Shown: piece by piece, positions 1 through 12,000 of the stretch
How positions within the stretch are numbered: position 1 is the first letter of the stretch
Layout of the letters: every line of letters starts with the position of its first letter
DNA from: Sapria himalayana
Taxonomy: Eukaryota > Streptophyta > Magnoliopsida > Malpighiales > Rafflesiaceae
NCBI GenBank assembly: GCA_029783825.1
Contig: JAREIK010001332.1
Span: 827,314 to 891,313 of the forward strand
DNA: 64,000 nt
Direction of reading: 5' to 3'
Notes under the pieces: generated by a model
What the model was told of the DNA's origin: nothing
What the model saw: only the letters and a program-made list of their open reading frames with translations
The model's database searches: none
Made by a program: the position numbers and the translations under genes

Positions 1-720
1 TAAATTTTGTATTGATATGAACACTAGCGATTACATATAAAAAATATATATGTAAGATTAATTATATGATTATCATTAAATTTTATATAACTTTTAATCA
101 ATTAGTATAATTTATCATTCTTTAAATTTACCATAATATGTTCAGCTTGATGCTGCTTTTCACATACTTAAATTATTAGACATATAAAAGAATTTTCAAA
201 ACTTGGCATGTAGTACAAAGATTATGAACATTTTAAATAACAAGAGATTCAAAATCTAATTGAACATCAGCTAGTACAAATACGAAATCTATTATTTATT
301 ATTATATTTTTCTTAAAGATTAATTTCCTGAAAAAATAAAAGACGTGATAATTTTAAGAACTAATATAGAGGCAGAGTACAAAATAGTGATCATAACTAT
401 TTGTATAAAATTATTTAAATTAGACATCCACATGAGGATGTCAGAATATCAATCTGCTATCTCATTACTATTTATGAGGTTAAACAATTAATGAGACATA
501 TGATTCCCAATTCTGTATTCTAAGAATAAATAAAATATAAAAAGAATAATTATTTCTATTCTCAAAGGATATCTATGATGAAATCATTGTCACAAATTAT
601 ATCTATATAATAGATCAGCTAACCGACATATTTACAAATATTTTATAAATATTTCAATAAATTTCTCTCTTTTTCAAGTTTAATATTTCAAATATTTATA
701 CGTCATCATGAGAAAAGATT
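1..720 (+). mobile_element. Copia retrotransposon relic, RNase H end
   Basis: Degenerate plus-strand copy of the 3' end of a Ty1/Copia polyprotein. Around 370-400 a frame reads AEYKIVIITI, resembling the RNase H motif AEYxAxxxAxxE. Around 590-650 a frame reads DQLTDIFTNIL, matching the conserved DQLADIFTKxL tail near the polypurine tract. There are many stops and no long ORF. It lies downstream of the last traced DPH6 exon, so it could separate that exon from further exons off the left edge. No LTR boundary can be placed. Confidence 0.5.
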
Positions 721-871
721 GTCAATTGTGTTGTAGTATTTAATTATGTTTTTTTTTATTTTAAGTTGATAAAAATTCATAATATATGAATTGTCTCAAT
801 CATAACTTAGTTTTTTTATTTATATATAGAATTGGCAAACTCATATTCATTGACACATGTACAGGATAGAT

Positions 872-904
<33 letters not shown>
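872..904. repeat. (AT)n microsatellite
   Basis: Uninterrupted alternating TA run of about 30 bases, in AT-rich DNA between the Copia relic and the candidate terminal exon of the DPH6-like gene. Confidence 0.9.
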
Positions 905-907
<3 letters not shown>

Positions 908-977
908 AATTTAGAACATTTATATGTTTAGTGTGTTTATACGTTTTTACTTTGTGCAGAATAAAAAAAATGAAAAC

Positions 978-1095
978 TCATATGGATTGAAAATGTTTGG
1001 CAACAAAAGCTTTCAAAATTGCATAAATATTTGAACAAGAGGGATAACTTATGACGTCTACTTGGGTTTTCCTTGCCCCTGCACCATGTTTGGAG
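978..1095 (-). CDS. candidate terminal exon of the DPH6-like gene
   Basis: On the minus strand a strong acceptor (T-rich tract ending TTTTTTGCAG) opens an exon at 1095. It continues the reading frame of the exon ending at 1404: the CG left over there plus the first C makes Arg. It gives 38 further codons starting SKHGAGARKTQVDV and a TGA at 980-978. Local GC content is higher than the flanks. However, DPH6-like plant proteins normally continue from the DLPK motif for well over 100 residues with a different sequence, which I do not see here. This could be a real alternative C-terminus, a fortuitous exon, or a sign that the normal 3' exons lie off-window. Confidence 0.35.
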
Positions 1096-1403
1096 CTGCA
1101 AAAAATAAAATTTACATTGGCAAGGAAGTTTGACTTTGTTTCGGTAAATCATGTCAGCACATCCAAATTAACCAGAAATTTAGGAAGCACTTCACATTAC
1201 TTAATCATTTCTCCAGCCTAAACAGGCCTTTTATTTGATTCAAAACAAACATTATAGATATTCTCCAAAAACTGTTGTGTTAATTTTACACAACTTTTGG
1301 AGATAAATTATTCCTGGTAAAAATATATATGTGAAAATTAACTTAACAAAATGAGGTAAAGTAAGCATTCCGGACAAAATAGAAGCAACAGGAAAATCCA
1401 TAC

Positions 1404-4400
1404 CGTTTCGGCAGATCAGACACGAGGACATACAGAAATATAGGATCAAGTACCATAGACATCCCTCCTAGTTCAACCCTCTTCAACAGCTTGAGAAAAG
1501 CAACAAGCTTGTCCTGAATCTTAGGCCTCTGTTGCAATGGAATGTGTTTGGAACAGTAAATAGTATAAAGAATCACAGAGGTAGATAGTGAACAGTCGAA
1601 GCATTTTGCCCCGGCTTCACAGTTTTCTAGTGCTTGTTGAAGCTCAGCAAAAGCACCTCCGCTGCATATACTCATGGTGGGAGGATCAAGCCCCAACTGC
1701 CCAGCCATGTGAAGCACCTCCTTAAGCAAGAACGCCTGGAGAGCAAATAATTAAGCAGAAGAAAAACAGATTGGGTGAACCAAAACAGACAACCATGTAT
1801 GCCTCCCAGATATAGCCTCCCAGGTATATAGGTCGTACATTCTTTATGCAGCCCACATGTATCTTGATATGGATAAAGATTTTTTCATGGTGGCAGTGGA
1901 AAAGAATACCTGGCTGTATGGTCCAATGCAACAAGGTGCCCAACAGGAAATACTCTGTACGTGCAAGGCTTTTTTGTTTTGGTCATTTGCCACTAGAACT
2001 TCCATGTATGCCCTTCCCATGCCAACTTGCAACAAAGGCAGTTCAATCGTACAGCGAGAAGGAACACCAAAAGGGCAGTTCTCAATCATGATGAACTTAG
2101 CATATATTTCATTTGCTTTAGTAAACTCATTCATATCAGCAAGATAGAGATGAATATATATGGCATGCTCCCAGCCAAAACCATATGCTGAGAGTTGCAA
2201 TTCAATGTGCTTCATAACAACGTTCAGATCTTTGTGCAAATCTGGCAAAGGAAAACCTCCAAAAGCATATCAGAAAGAGTGCTGAAGGTTGTACAGATGA
2301 CAAAATATGCTATTAATCATCCACACTTACCTGTTGAAGTTTTGCCCAAATCTTGCAACCAGCATGAAATGGAGAATGTATTATTCTGCTTTGTTTTAGA
2401 GAGGCAGAGTTCATGTTGAACTTCAACTGAGTCGGTGGTTTCGAAAGTACATTCACAACTAGTCTTGCTATTTTTTAGGCAGTCTCCATGCACATCAAAC
2501 ACAAAAATTGGCTTTTCTAGGCACAAACTGTTTGTTATATCAGTAACTTTTGATGAAGCAGCTTTCTCCTTATTTTCCAAATGAAATGCTGAAGGATGAA
2601 TTATCCCAACTGGAGCTATAGAATCTGAAGAGTGTAGTATAACTTCAAACTTGTCGAGTACAATTCTGGCATTCTAAAAATGTAAACTGATATGAAGCTG
2701 ACAATTTTGGGAGCAAAATAAACAAATGAGACACAATAGTTGCAAGAAAAATAACTCACAAAGAAAGCAATACGTAGACTATAAAAAGGAACTGATATCT
2801 AAAATATCAATACATTTCATTACCAAATATACAAGCAGAGGGTGTGGATGACTAAAAAATCATATATATTTATGGATAGGAAGCAAGATGGAACACTCAC
2901 AACAAAGAGAGGGCAGTCAAATGTCAATGTCTCATATTCACCTCCTTCACCACAGACATTAATTCCATACAGCCTTCCAAAAGGATAACAGAATGAATGG
3001 CATGCATATGTAGATATGCTTTGAGAAATGAGAACAATGCAACTACAACAAAAGGGGAAAAAATACTTACTCTTTCAACTTATGAAGATAAGAAGTCAAT
3101 GAAGCTAGTTCTTTGCCCAGATGCTTTGCTGGATCCAATCCCATGGCTGCCACCTATATGAATTAAAAATGCATTCCCCTTCATAAGGATGTTTCATTAT
3201 GTATACCATTAGATAATCATGTACAATAGTAAGATCCTCTACTGATTTGAAGTTAAAAACAAGATTCCAACAAATCGATATGAAGAATATATTAAGACAG
3301 GTGAAACTAAACTTTGTTTTTTTTTTTTTACTATTTTACTTTAGTTGTAAATAAAATGCATATGAGATAACATAAATAATAACATTTCGGATCTCATAGA
3401 AACGTCAAAATTAAATACATTTAGCAAGAATAATTCTTATATGATTGATTATATAGAAAATTCTTATATTACATATTTATATTAGAGGTCATGTATTAGT
3501 ATGATGGCAAATATATTCGTTCAAAGTGATAGATCTCAAGTAGAATACTCATCAAAAAAAAAAAAAAAACTAACTTTCATGGATAATACCGGTGAGATAG
3601 TACCCTCTCTCAAACCTCGCACTATGACTAAAGAAAGAGCCTATGCACTGGGCAAGACCTCCCACAACCTCCTCCTCCAATTGCATATGAAGCACCCAAA
3701 TCTATTAAAATACTATCATGTTTCATAATGCTCATTGACCATCATTGATCATTGCTATCACAAACAAAAAAATATTATTTCTTAATCATCAAGAAAAAAA
3801 AATTCCCTAATTAATTTTATTTAAAGAAAAAAATATGTTTGAGAACCTTTTGGCATGTATTTAGTGTCTATTTCAGGTTCTAAAACTCATTTTTAGATCT
3901 GGATCTTTCAATCATCGAGATCATTATGTCAATAAAGCCTGCAAGACATATTCTAGGTATTAACAAGGTGCCCATATTAATGGTTCCTCTTATGCAACCC
4001 TAATCGGATCAAGTTGCGTTGAGTCAACTCAACCAGGAAGTACGTAATAGATATACAAAATTATTATTAATTACTTTTGTAAGCATATAAAATTGATCTA
4101 GAGCATGATATCACTAATTTCATTTGATAGAAAAAAAATAAAAAATAAGAGTGAGGTTCCTTCCATTATAGTTTTAATGTTAAAAACAAAGCATATTTGA
4201 GAGAATCACTGAAATTTACAACTTGAAAAATAATTAACCTAATAGATATACATAAGAAAAAATATATAATTTTCCAAGCTCTTGGATGATTGACTCATAT
4301 GTCATGATCACATCACAGATATTCATTTTCTTTTCCTTAATCACATCGGTAGAGATTAATTTTATTATAATCAATGATATGACTTAAAACTATAGAATGT

Positions 4401-6011
4401 AGTAATATCAATAGTAGTTCCACGGTGCAATATCACAAATTATATATTCAATAAGTTTCATAGTATACTATTTATGAGTTGTATGAATATATAACTAAAT
4501 TAATTACATATTTTTTTATTTCAATATTCTAGTGGAGAATTAACAAAACTTGAGAAATAACTCGAGAATAAGTATCACAATTTATAAATATCATAGTTTT
4601 CAAAACCTCACAGGTTGGGTGATGCTTTATTATTACAATCATTTTGGAAGTCTATGATCAAGGTAGTCCATAGATTGGGTACTCGTATCCATAAATAAAA
4701 AAAAATACAAATAATAAAACTATAAATCATAAACTACAGCATTCCCGAGATATTGTATATTTTTCTTAAAAATAATCTTGTCTCCTCAAAAAATAAGAAA
4801 CTAATAATTAATTCAATATTCAATATAAAAATATATTTAATATGATAATAATAATTATTTATTTGATATTTTAAATCTAATACTTACTTGATGAGAATAT
4901 GTATTTTCTTTCTTCTCCAATTATTTTTTAGTATGATAGTTAAATAACGAAACACTGCATTTAATTTAGTATTTCAAGAATGAACAAAGTAATATAGATA
5001 TACACTACTTCCTACGAAAGAAAATCCAAAAAACAAACTCATTATTATCACATATATTCAAATATCAGAGTAATCAATAAATATCTTCACGAAAGACTTA
5101 AAGACATCTCAGCTTATTTTTTTCTTCCTCCAAACTCTATATTTTGAATCTTTAGACATCAATTTTAAGTAGTATTGTAGTTTATAATTCAATTTGTTCT
5201 AATTTTTATTATTACATTATGAATGATATTATACATGTGTGCTACCCCAATCTAAATAACTCAATATATAAGAGTCTCTCTTGTACACTTTTATTTATTT
5301 AGTTCTATTAAATATTTATTTTTTTTAATTTAGAAGTTTACAAATCCCAAATCAACTAGAACTAGATATAATAATGCTATTGAGATGTTACATGATTTTT
5401 TTTGTATATTTTTCCTTTAGTTGTATATGAAGTGTCAAGATCTAAATGATACATGTTATATCATTTCTTATTTTATCTAAAACACTATTCAAATGGAATG
5501 AGAAAAAATACATTATAATCGACATAGGAATGATTATGAAAAAATAATAAATTAAAATTAAATAATTAAAAGATTAAGAATAAATATTTCTTTTAATAGC
5601 GTAGATTAAAAAATCAAGATTCATACAACACCAATTTGAGGCCATATAATGTGATAATATCAATATTATATATTCGATAATTCTCTCATAATATACTATT
5701 TATGAGTTGTATGAAAATACAACTAAACTATAACATATTTTTTTATTTTTATTTTCTAGTAGAGAATTAACAAAGCTTAAAAATTAATCATTCAGAATAA
5801 GTATCAAAATTTGTAAATATCATTGTTTTCAAAATCCCAAAAGTTGGATAATGCTTTACTATTATAATCATGTCTTTGAAGTCTACGATTGGGATAGATA
5901 TGGGGTTGGTACTCATATCCATAATGTAAAGAATAAAAGAAATGCAAAAAATAAAAAATTATGAATCACAAATATCTAAAAAAATTTTTGGTATATCAAT
6001 GAAGAATCGTC

Positions 6012-6057
<46 letters not shown>

Positions 6058-9000
6058 CAAAATATATATATACATGTAAATGTATATGTAGCAAGAGCCA
6101 CCTTAAAAAATATACTGAACAATACACTAAAAAATATGATACATTAGATCCAAGACAAATTCAACTGAGTATGAGTGATGAAATATTTGATACTATATCT
6201 ATCTCAGCTTCTCTAACCTAGTTTATATATTATAATAATTTAAAGAAATAAGATATGGCCAAACTGATTACGATCACAAATCTTTCGATTAAATTTTTGA
6301 AGAATCATAAAGTAGTCAATATTATGCAAACATACTTCCAACCTATTTATCATAAAATTCCTAAGTTCACATATAAGAACAATTTAATTAAATATTATAA
6401 ATTAAAAAATAATTAATAATTAATAAATTTTAAAAATATGATGAAATGGTATCCGTGATGTCTAATATTTGAATAATCACGATAATATATATTTGCATGT
6501 CTAACTACCTACTATATAAATTCTACATAAAAACATAATAAAAAAAGTTTAGAATTTTCTTAAATTCTTTATCCTCATAATAATCATGTCATATATGAGT
6601 GCAATATAAAAATCTTTAAGATATATAACATTCATAATTTAATATTTTATAATAAATCTAATAATAAAATCATTATTAGCATATTTGTTAAAATCATTTG
6701 AAAAGAATCATTAGATAACATTTTTTAAGTAAGTATATGTGTCATATTATTAACCTTATAGTACAAGCAAGAATAAATATTATTTCCTTCACATTATAAA
6801 AAATAAGAAACTTATTAAAATATTTTATGATGCCTAACAGACAACATAAATTTTATTAATCTATGTTTATATGTGGGTCTAAAAAAATTTTAACTAAATA
6901 TAAGAAACCATTTAAATTATACTTATTTAATATTAGAGTCATACGTTTGATACTAACACATAATATACGATTAAATCAATAATAGAAATAACAAATTTAT
7001 TATTGATGACTCTAACTAAAACTTCAAAAATTTCTTTTATGAAATTCTTAAAATTTGTTATGACACGAGAAAAATATATTCCTCTATGCATACTCACATC
7101 ACTTGCATTGCACTCAGATGTATAAGTAATATTAATAGCATATTTAGTAAATTTAAAGAGTATCCTATAATTAGTTATAGTCATTGAGACGAAAACTAAT
7201 TATTTAAAATACTAGTCCATTATTCTATCTATTTATTATCTGACTGCCTACATAAATCATAGGGTTAAGATAAAAATAATAGAGAATATTCTAACAAACA
7301 TAACTATATGCATGAACTAAGACCACAAATATGAAGAATTCATTCATAAAAAATTGACAAACTTATTTACATACTACGATACTAAATATGATAATAATTA
7401 TAGTCATATTCCAAGTACAGACTTAAATACTATATTTGAATACAATAATTTCTCCATTTAATTAGCAGAGAAAAAATAATGAGGTAATCTATTAAATAAG
7501 CACGAACTATCTCAATAATTAAATATTAATTATTATTTAATCCTATCATATAACGATAATAAGAACCTTAATATTTTACTATAACAAAAATTATATAAAT
7601 CTACATATCTAATATTATCTAAGATAGCATGGGATCTACTGATTCTTTAAGTATAACATTATATCAGAATCTGCTTTTTATATTGCAATCAATATCATTT
7701 CAAAGAGAATATCAAGACTACAGTTAGATATCATTGAAACACTTTCATGTATGAATGACTAGAAAAATTTAATGTTAGACATTTAGGATAAAGGGAACCA
7801 AAATATAAAAATTACTGGTAAATGATGACTCGTTAAACTTGAAAGATATTGAGACCACCACAAACAATATCATCAGACACCTAAATGATGATAATTTATC
7901 TACAAATACTAATTGACATTAGAAATAATTGTGGTTTGTTGATGTATTTATTTTATGATTATCATTTTGATATGATACAATTTAATTTCAATAGTTCTAT
8001 CATGATTTATGATTATTTTTTTTACTATTAATATTAATTGTTGTTGATCATTTTCATTTTATATCTGACTTTTAGATCTTGGTTTGAAATAAAATTTCAT
8101 ATATGCCTTTTTCTATATTAAACATGTATCAGCTTAGTACTCCCACAACATATGAAATATCAAATCTAGTATATGCCATAACACACATCAGGCTCCCAAC
8201 AATTCTAACATATAGAATAAGAGTCCTTTCCTCTTTCTCCTGATGAGTAAAAGGATATTGCTCTGATATCTGCTTCATCTAGAGGTGTCAAACGGGCCGG
8301 GCCGGCCCGGCCCGGCACGAGGCACGGCACGGTTCGGCCGTGCCTGGGCCGGCCCGGCACGTTAAAAAACCGTGCCCGGGCCCGTGCCGTGCCCGGTCGA
8401 AGCAAGGCACGAAACGTGCCGTGCATGGCACGAGCCGTGCCGTGCATGGCACGAGCCGTGCCGTGCCTGGCCCGGCACGGCTCGTGCCTAGGCACGGCAC
8501 GCCGGCACGGGTCCATCCCGTGCCGGTCCCGCAGGCACGCGTGGCACACCGCCAGTGCCACGCGTGCCGTGGCGTGACCGCGTGACCACTGAGTCGTGAG
8601 TCGCGACTCACGGTCACGAGTCACGACTCACTGAGTCGTGACTCGTGCTCGAACCACCAGCACCATGGCCCCCCCGGAAAAAAGACCGCGGGTCGGGTCC
8701 AAACAGACCCGACCCGCGGTCTTTTCCGCCGAAAACCGAGAAAAATGAAAAAAATAACGGGAAAAAAAAAAAAATTTCAAACGTAGATCGATTTTCAGCC
8801 GTTGGATTCGACGCCAACGGCTAGGGGGCAGAATCCGACGGTCCTCGTGATTCTGCTCATTAAATTTAATAAAAAAATTCAAAAAAATAATAAAAAAATA
8901 ATTTTTTTTTAAACAAAAACTTTTTTTAGGCTATATAATCTACCCCCCTCCCTATAGAATTTATGTTTTTCAAAAACATTAATCCTCTCAATTTTTTCTC

Positions 9001-12000
9001 TCTCTCACATAAACCGTGCTTTTCTCGCTCGGCCCTCGTTTTATTGATTTCGGCTTGAATTTTCGTGAAACTCAATTTGAGTTTTGAACTTCAAAGCTTC
9101 CTGCGGGCTTCGGTGCATCTTTCACGTGAGAGACCTCTTTGCTTTTACCGGGTAATATAATTTACTTTTTGTTTTATTTTCTCTCTCTAAATCTTCTCTC
9201 TCTAGAAAAACGTACGAAAAAAAAATGACGAATTCACCTAACACATATTTAAATTTGGAAAATGAAAATGTTAGTGTTACACAAACGTCCGTGGCTCCTG
9301 AAACTTTGGTTTCTCCTGTCATGTCAGCCCAAAGTTCTAAAAAACAAAAAACTAGGAGGACTTCTGTAGTTTGGACACATTTTAAAATCATAACACAATT
9401 AGATGTTAGGGGTGAGGAACATGAAATGGCACAGTGCAAATATTGTATGCGACTTTTAACATGCAAGAGTACATGTGGGACTGGGCACCTAAAGAGGCAT
9501 TCTGAAATATGCTCCAAAAAACATGGACCGTTAGATCCTAGGCAAACCCAACTTGGCACTACATTTTTTGAGACTGGATCGAGTTCAGTCTCAAAGTTTA
9601 GTCCCTTCGTATACTCCAACGAGTTGGGTAGGGACGGCATGGCCAGGCTCATCACATTGATGGGTCTTCCGATCAGATTTTCGGAAGATCCGAGGGTAGT
9701 CCGCATCATGCAGACTTATTTTCAGCCATCCTATCGTAGGATTCCTAGGTCCACATCTAGGAGTGACATACTAAAGATATATAAGTTAGAAAAACAAAAA
9801 ATAATTAATGAATTTTTGGCATTTAGTGGAGTGGTGTCCGTGACGTCCGATATATGGACATGTCACGATGATTCTTCTTATGCATGTATCACGAGTCATT
9901 ATGTCGATTCAAACTGGACAATAAATAAAAAAATATTAGGATTCACTGAGATTCTTCATCCTCATGATGGCCCGGCCATTTTTGAGTGTATGATGAAAAT
10001 ATTTAGGGAATATAAAATTCAAAATAAAATTTTTAGTGCCACTTTCGATAATGCTGCGAATAATGGAGTAGCGATCAATATGTTTGTTAGGAATATTAGA
10101 GACGCACCTTTAGGAGAGATATTTCATGTCAGATGCATGTGTCATGTTATTAACCTTATAGTTCAAGCGGGTATGAAGGTGTGTTCCACCGCGTTGGAAC
10201 ATATACGCAATGCACTCAAGTATATTCGCACTCCTCGCAGACTACAAGAGTTTGGTAATCTCTGTTTGTCTGCGAATCTTAAGAAGAAGAAATTCCAATC
10301 TGATGTGAGACATCGTTGGAATTACACGTACCTGATGTTGGAATCATGTGTTGGATACGAACACGTGATATCCGACTACGTCAATAGTAAGAGTGGCGAA
10401 CTTATTATTGACGACACTGACTGGGCTTCAGGAATTTCATTTATGAAATTCCTGAAGATATTTTATGACACGACGAACATGTGTTCGTCGGTTTATACAC
10501 CCACCACTTGCATTGCACTCCGTTGCATATGCAACATTAGTAGCATGTTTAGGATGTATCGAGCGGACCCGACGCTCAGCCTTATGGTTGCAGAGATGGA
10601 AACCAAGTACCTGAAGTACTGGTCCACCATTCCATCTCTTTATTGCCTCGCAGCATGCATGGACCCTAGGGCTAAGGTGGAAGGGGTTGAAAACACCCTG
10701 ACTTTCATTTCCTCGTGCATGAACCTGGAAGATCCACCTCAAGGGTTCATTTACGAGAAGTTAACAGACCTGTTCACATACTACGATACTAGGTATGGTG
10801 GTGGTGGTGTTGAGACTGTGAGTACGGACTCTGATACCTTGTTCGGAGATGACCCATATTCCATTAACCTAGCGAGGGGGAAACGTAGGGGTGGACCTTC
10901 ACATAGGAGCGAGCTGTCTCGGTACTTAGATACCGATTACTGCTCAATCCTATCACCATCTGACAATAAGAATCTTGATTTATTACAGTGGTGGAAATCA
11001 TATGAGTCCGCCTATCCCGTGCTATCTAGGATGGCACGGGATCTACTGACTCCTCCGGTGTCGAGCGTAGCATCGGAGTCTGCTTTTTCTGTTGCAGTGA
11101 ACGTGATTTCGGATAGGAGATCGAGATTACGTCCAGATATGGTTGAGGCCTTGGCATGTTTGAAGGATTGGGAGGATTCGAGATTTAGCATCAGTGATCG
11201 TGCTGAAGCTGGGACTGTGACAGACACTGCAGTCGCATCCACATCCACTACGATGGCGGAGGAGCTGATTGCCGATGATGATGACCCATATGATACTGAT
11301 CTTGATGTTGCGGCTGATGATTCTCATTATATGCCGCTTGACGATTGATGCTCATCTGCTCTTTTTTTTCGATATATTTATTTTTTATACGCTTTGTTTG
11401 TACTTTGTATTATACGTTGTGTTGAAGTTGAAACTTATACTTTTTTTTTTCGGAGTTTTGGTTTCAAAAGCATGAATGGTAATTTTTATTTGCGTAGTTT
11501 AAATTTTTTTTCATTAAAATTTTTACTAACTTAATGTATTTAATTATTAATTTAAGATTTAAATATTATTTTAAAATTTATTAACTTTAAATCTTAATAT
11601 TTAATTAATACATTATAATATTAAAAAATGTTAAACTTAATTGAAAAAAAAAATAAATTTTCTAATTTTTTTTTTACATACTTACATTTAATTTTAAATG
11701 TAATATTTTTAAACAAAAAATTTTATTTTTTTTTTATTACATAAACTTAAATAAAGATAAACAGAAAAATAATAAAAAAATTTAAAAAAAAAATTTATTT
11801 CAAAGTGCCAAGCCAATTAGCCAACTGCCAAGTGCCAAGCACGGGCCGTGCGCCCGTGCCCGTGCTTGGCTGTTGCAACACGCAACCGGCAACAGTGTTG
11901 CCGGTCGGGTTGCGTCGTGTTGCTGTTGCCTCTTGGCTCCCGGGACCCGGACCCCGGTTGAGCAAACGTGCCCGAGCGGGCCGGGTACGGCACGGCACGT

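Larger units (their letters stand above)
3154..6089. other. left part of DPH6 intron 5, no gene
   Basis: AT-rich intronic DNA. It contains an A-run near 3545, a 75-codon ORF at 3501-3728 without recognisable homology, and a pair of diverged direct repeats (see 4425-4740 and 5650-5975). The stretch 5230-5330, with a TATA-like region and an AT-rich tail, looks like decayed retroelement DNA. No exon of the host gene was found here. Confidence 0.6.

Noticed and set aside
3501..3728. 75-codon ORF within DPH6 intron 5
   Set aside because: No recognisable family, an internal poly-Lys from an A-run, and opposite strand to the host gene; cannot be supported as a gene.
8205..8882. Overlapping ORFs of 62-139 codons on both strands in GC-rich DNA
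   Set aside because: They lie in the hAT subterminal arrays, are Arg/Ala/Gly/Pro-rich in every frame and recur in 11795-12167, 28033-28393, 31510-31831 and 32333-32651. Stop-poor composition explains them.
9122..9709. 195-codon ORF antisense to the hAT transposase, also present at 30430-31137
   Set aside because: Shadow of a conserved coding sequence; no domain, and it opens in the promoter-proximal leader of the opposite strand.
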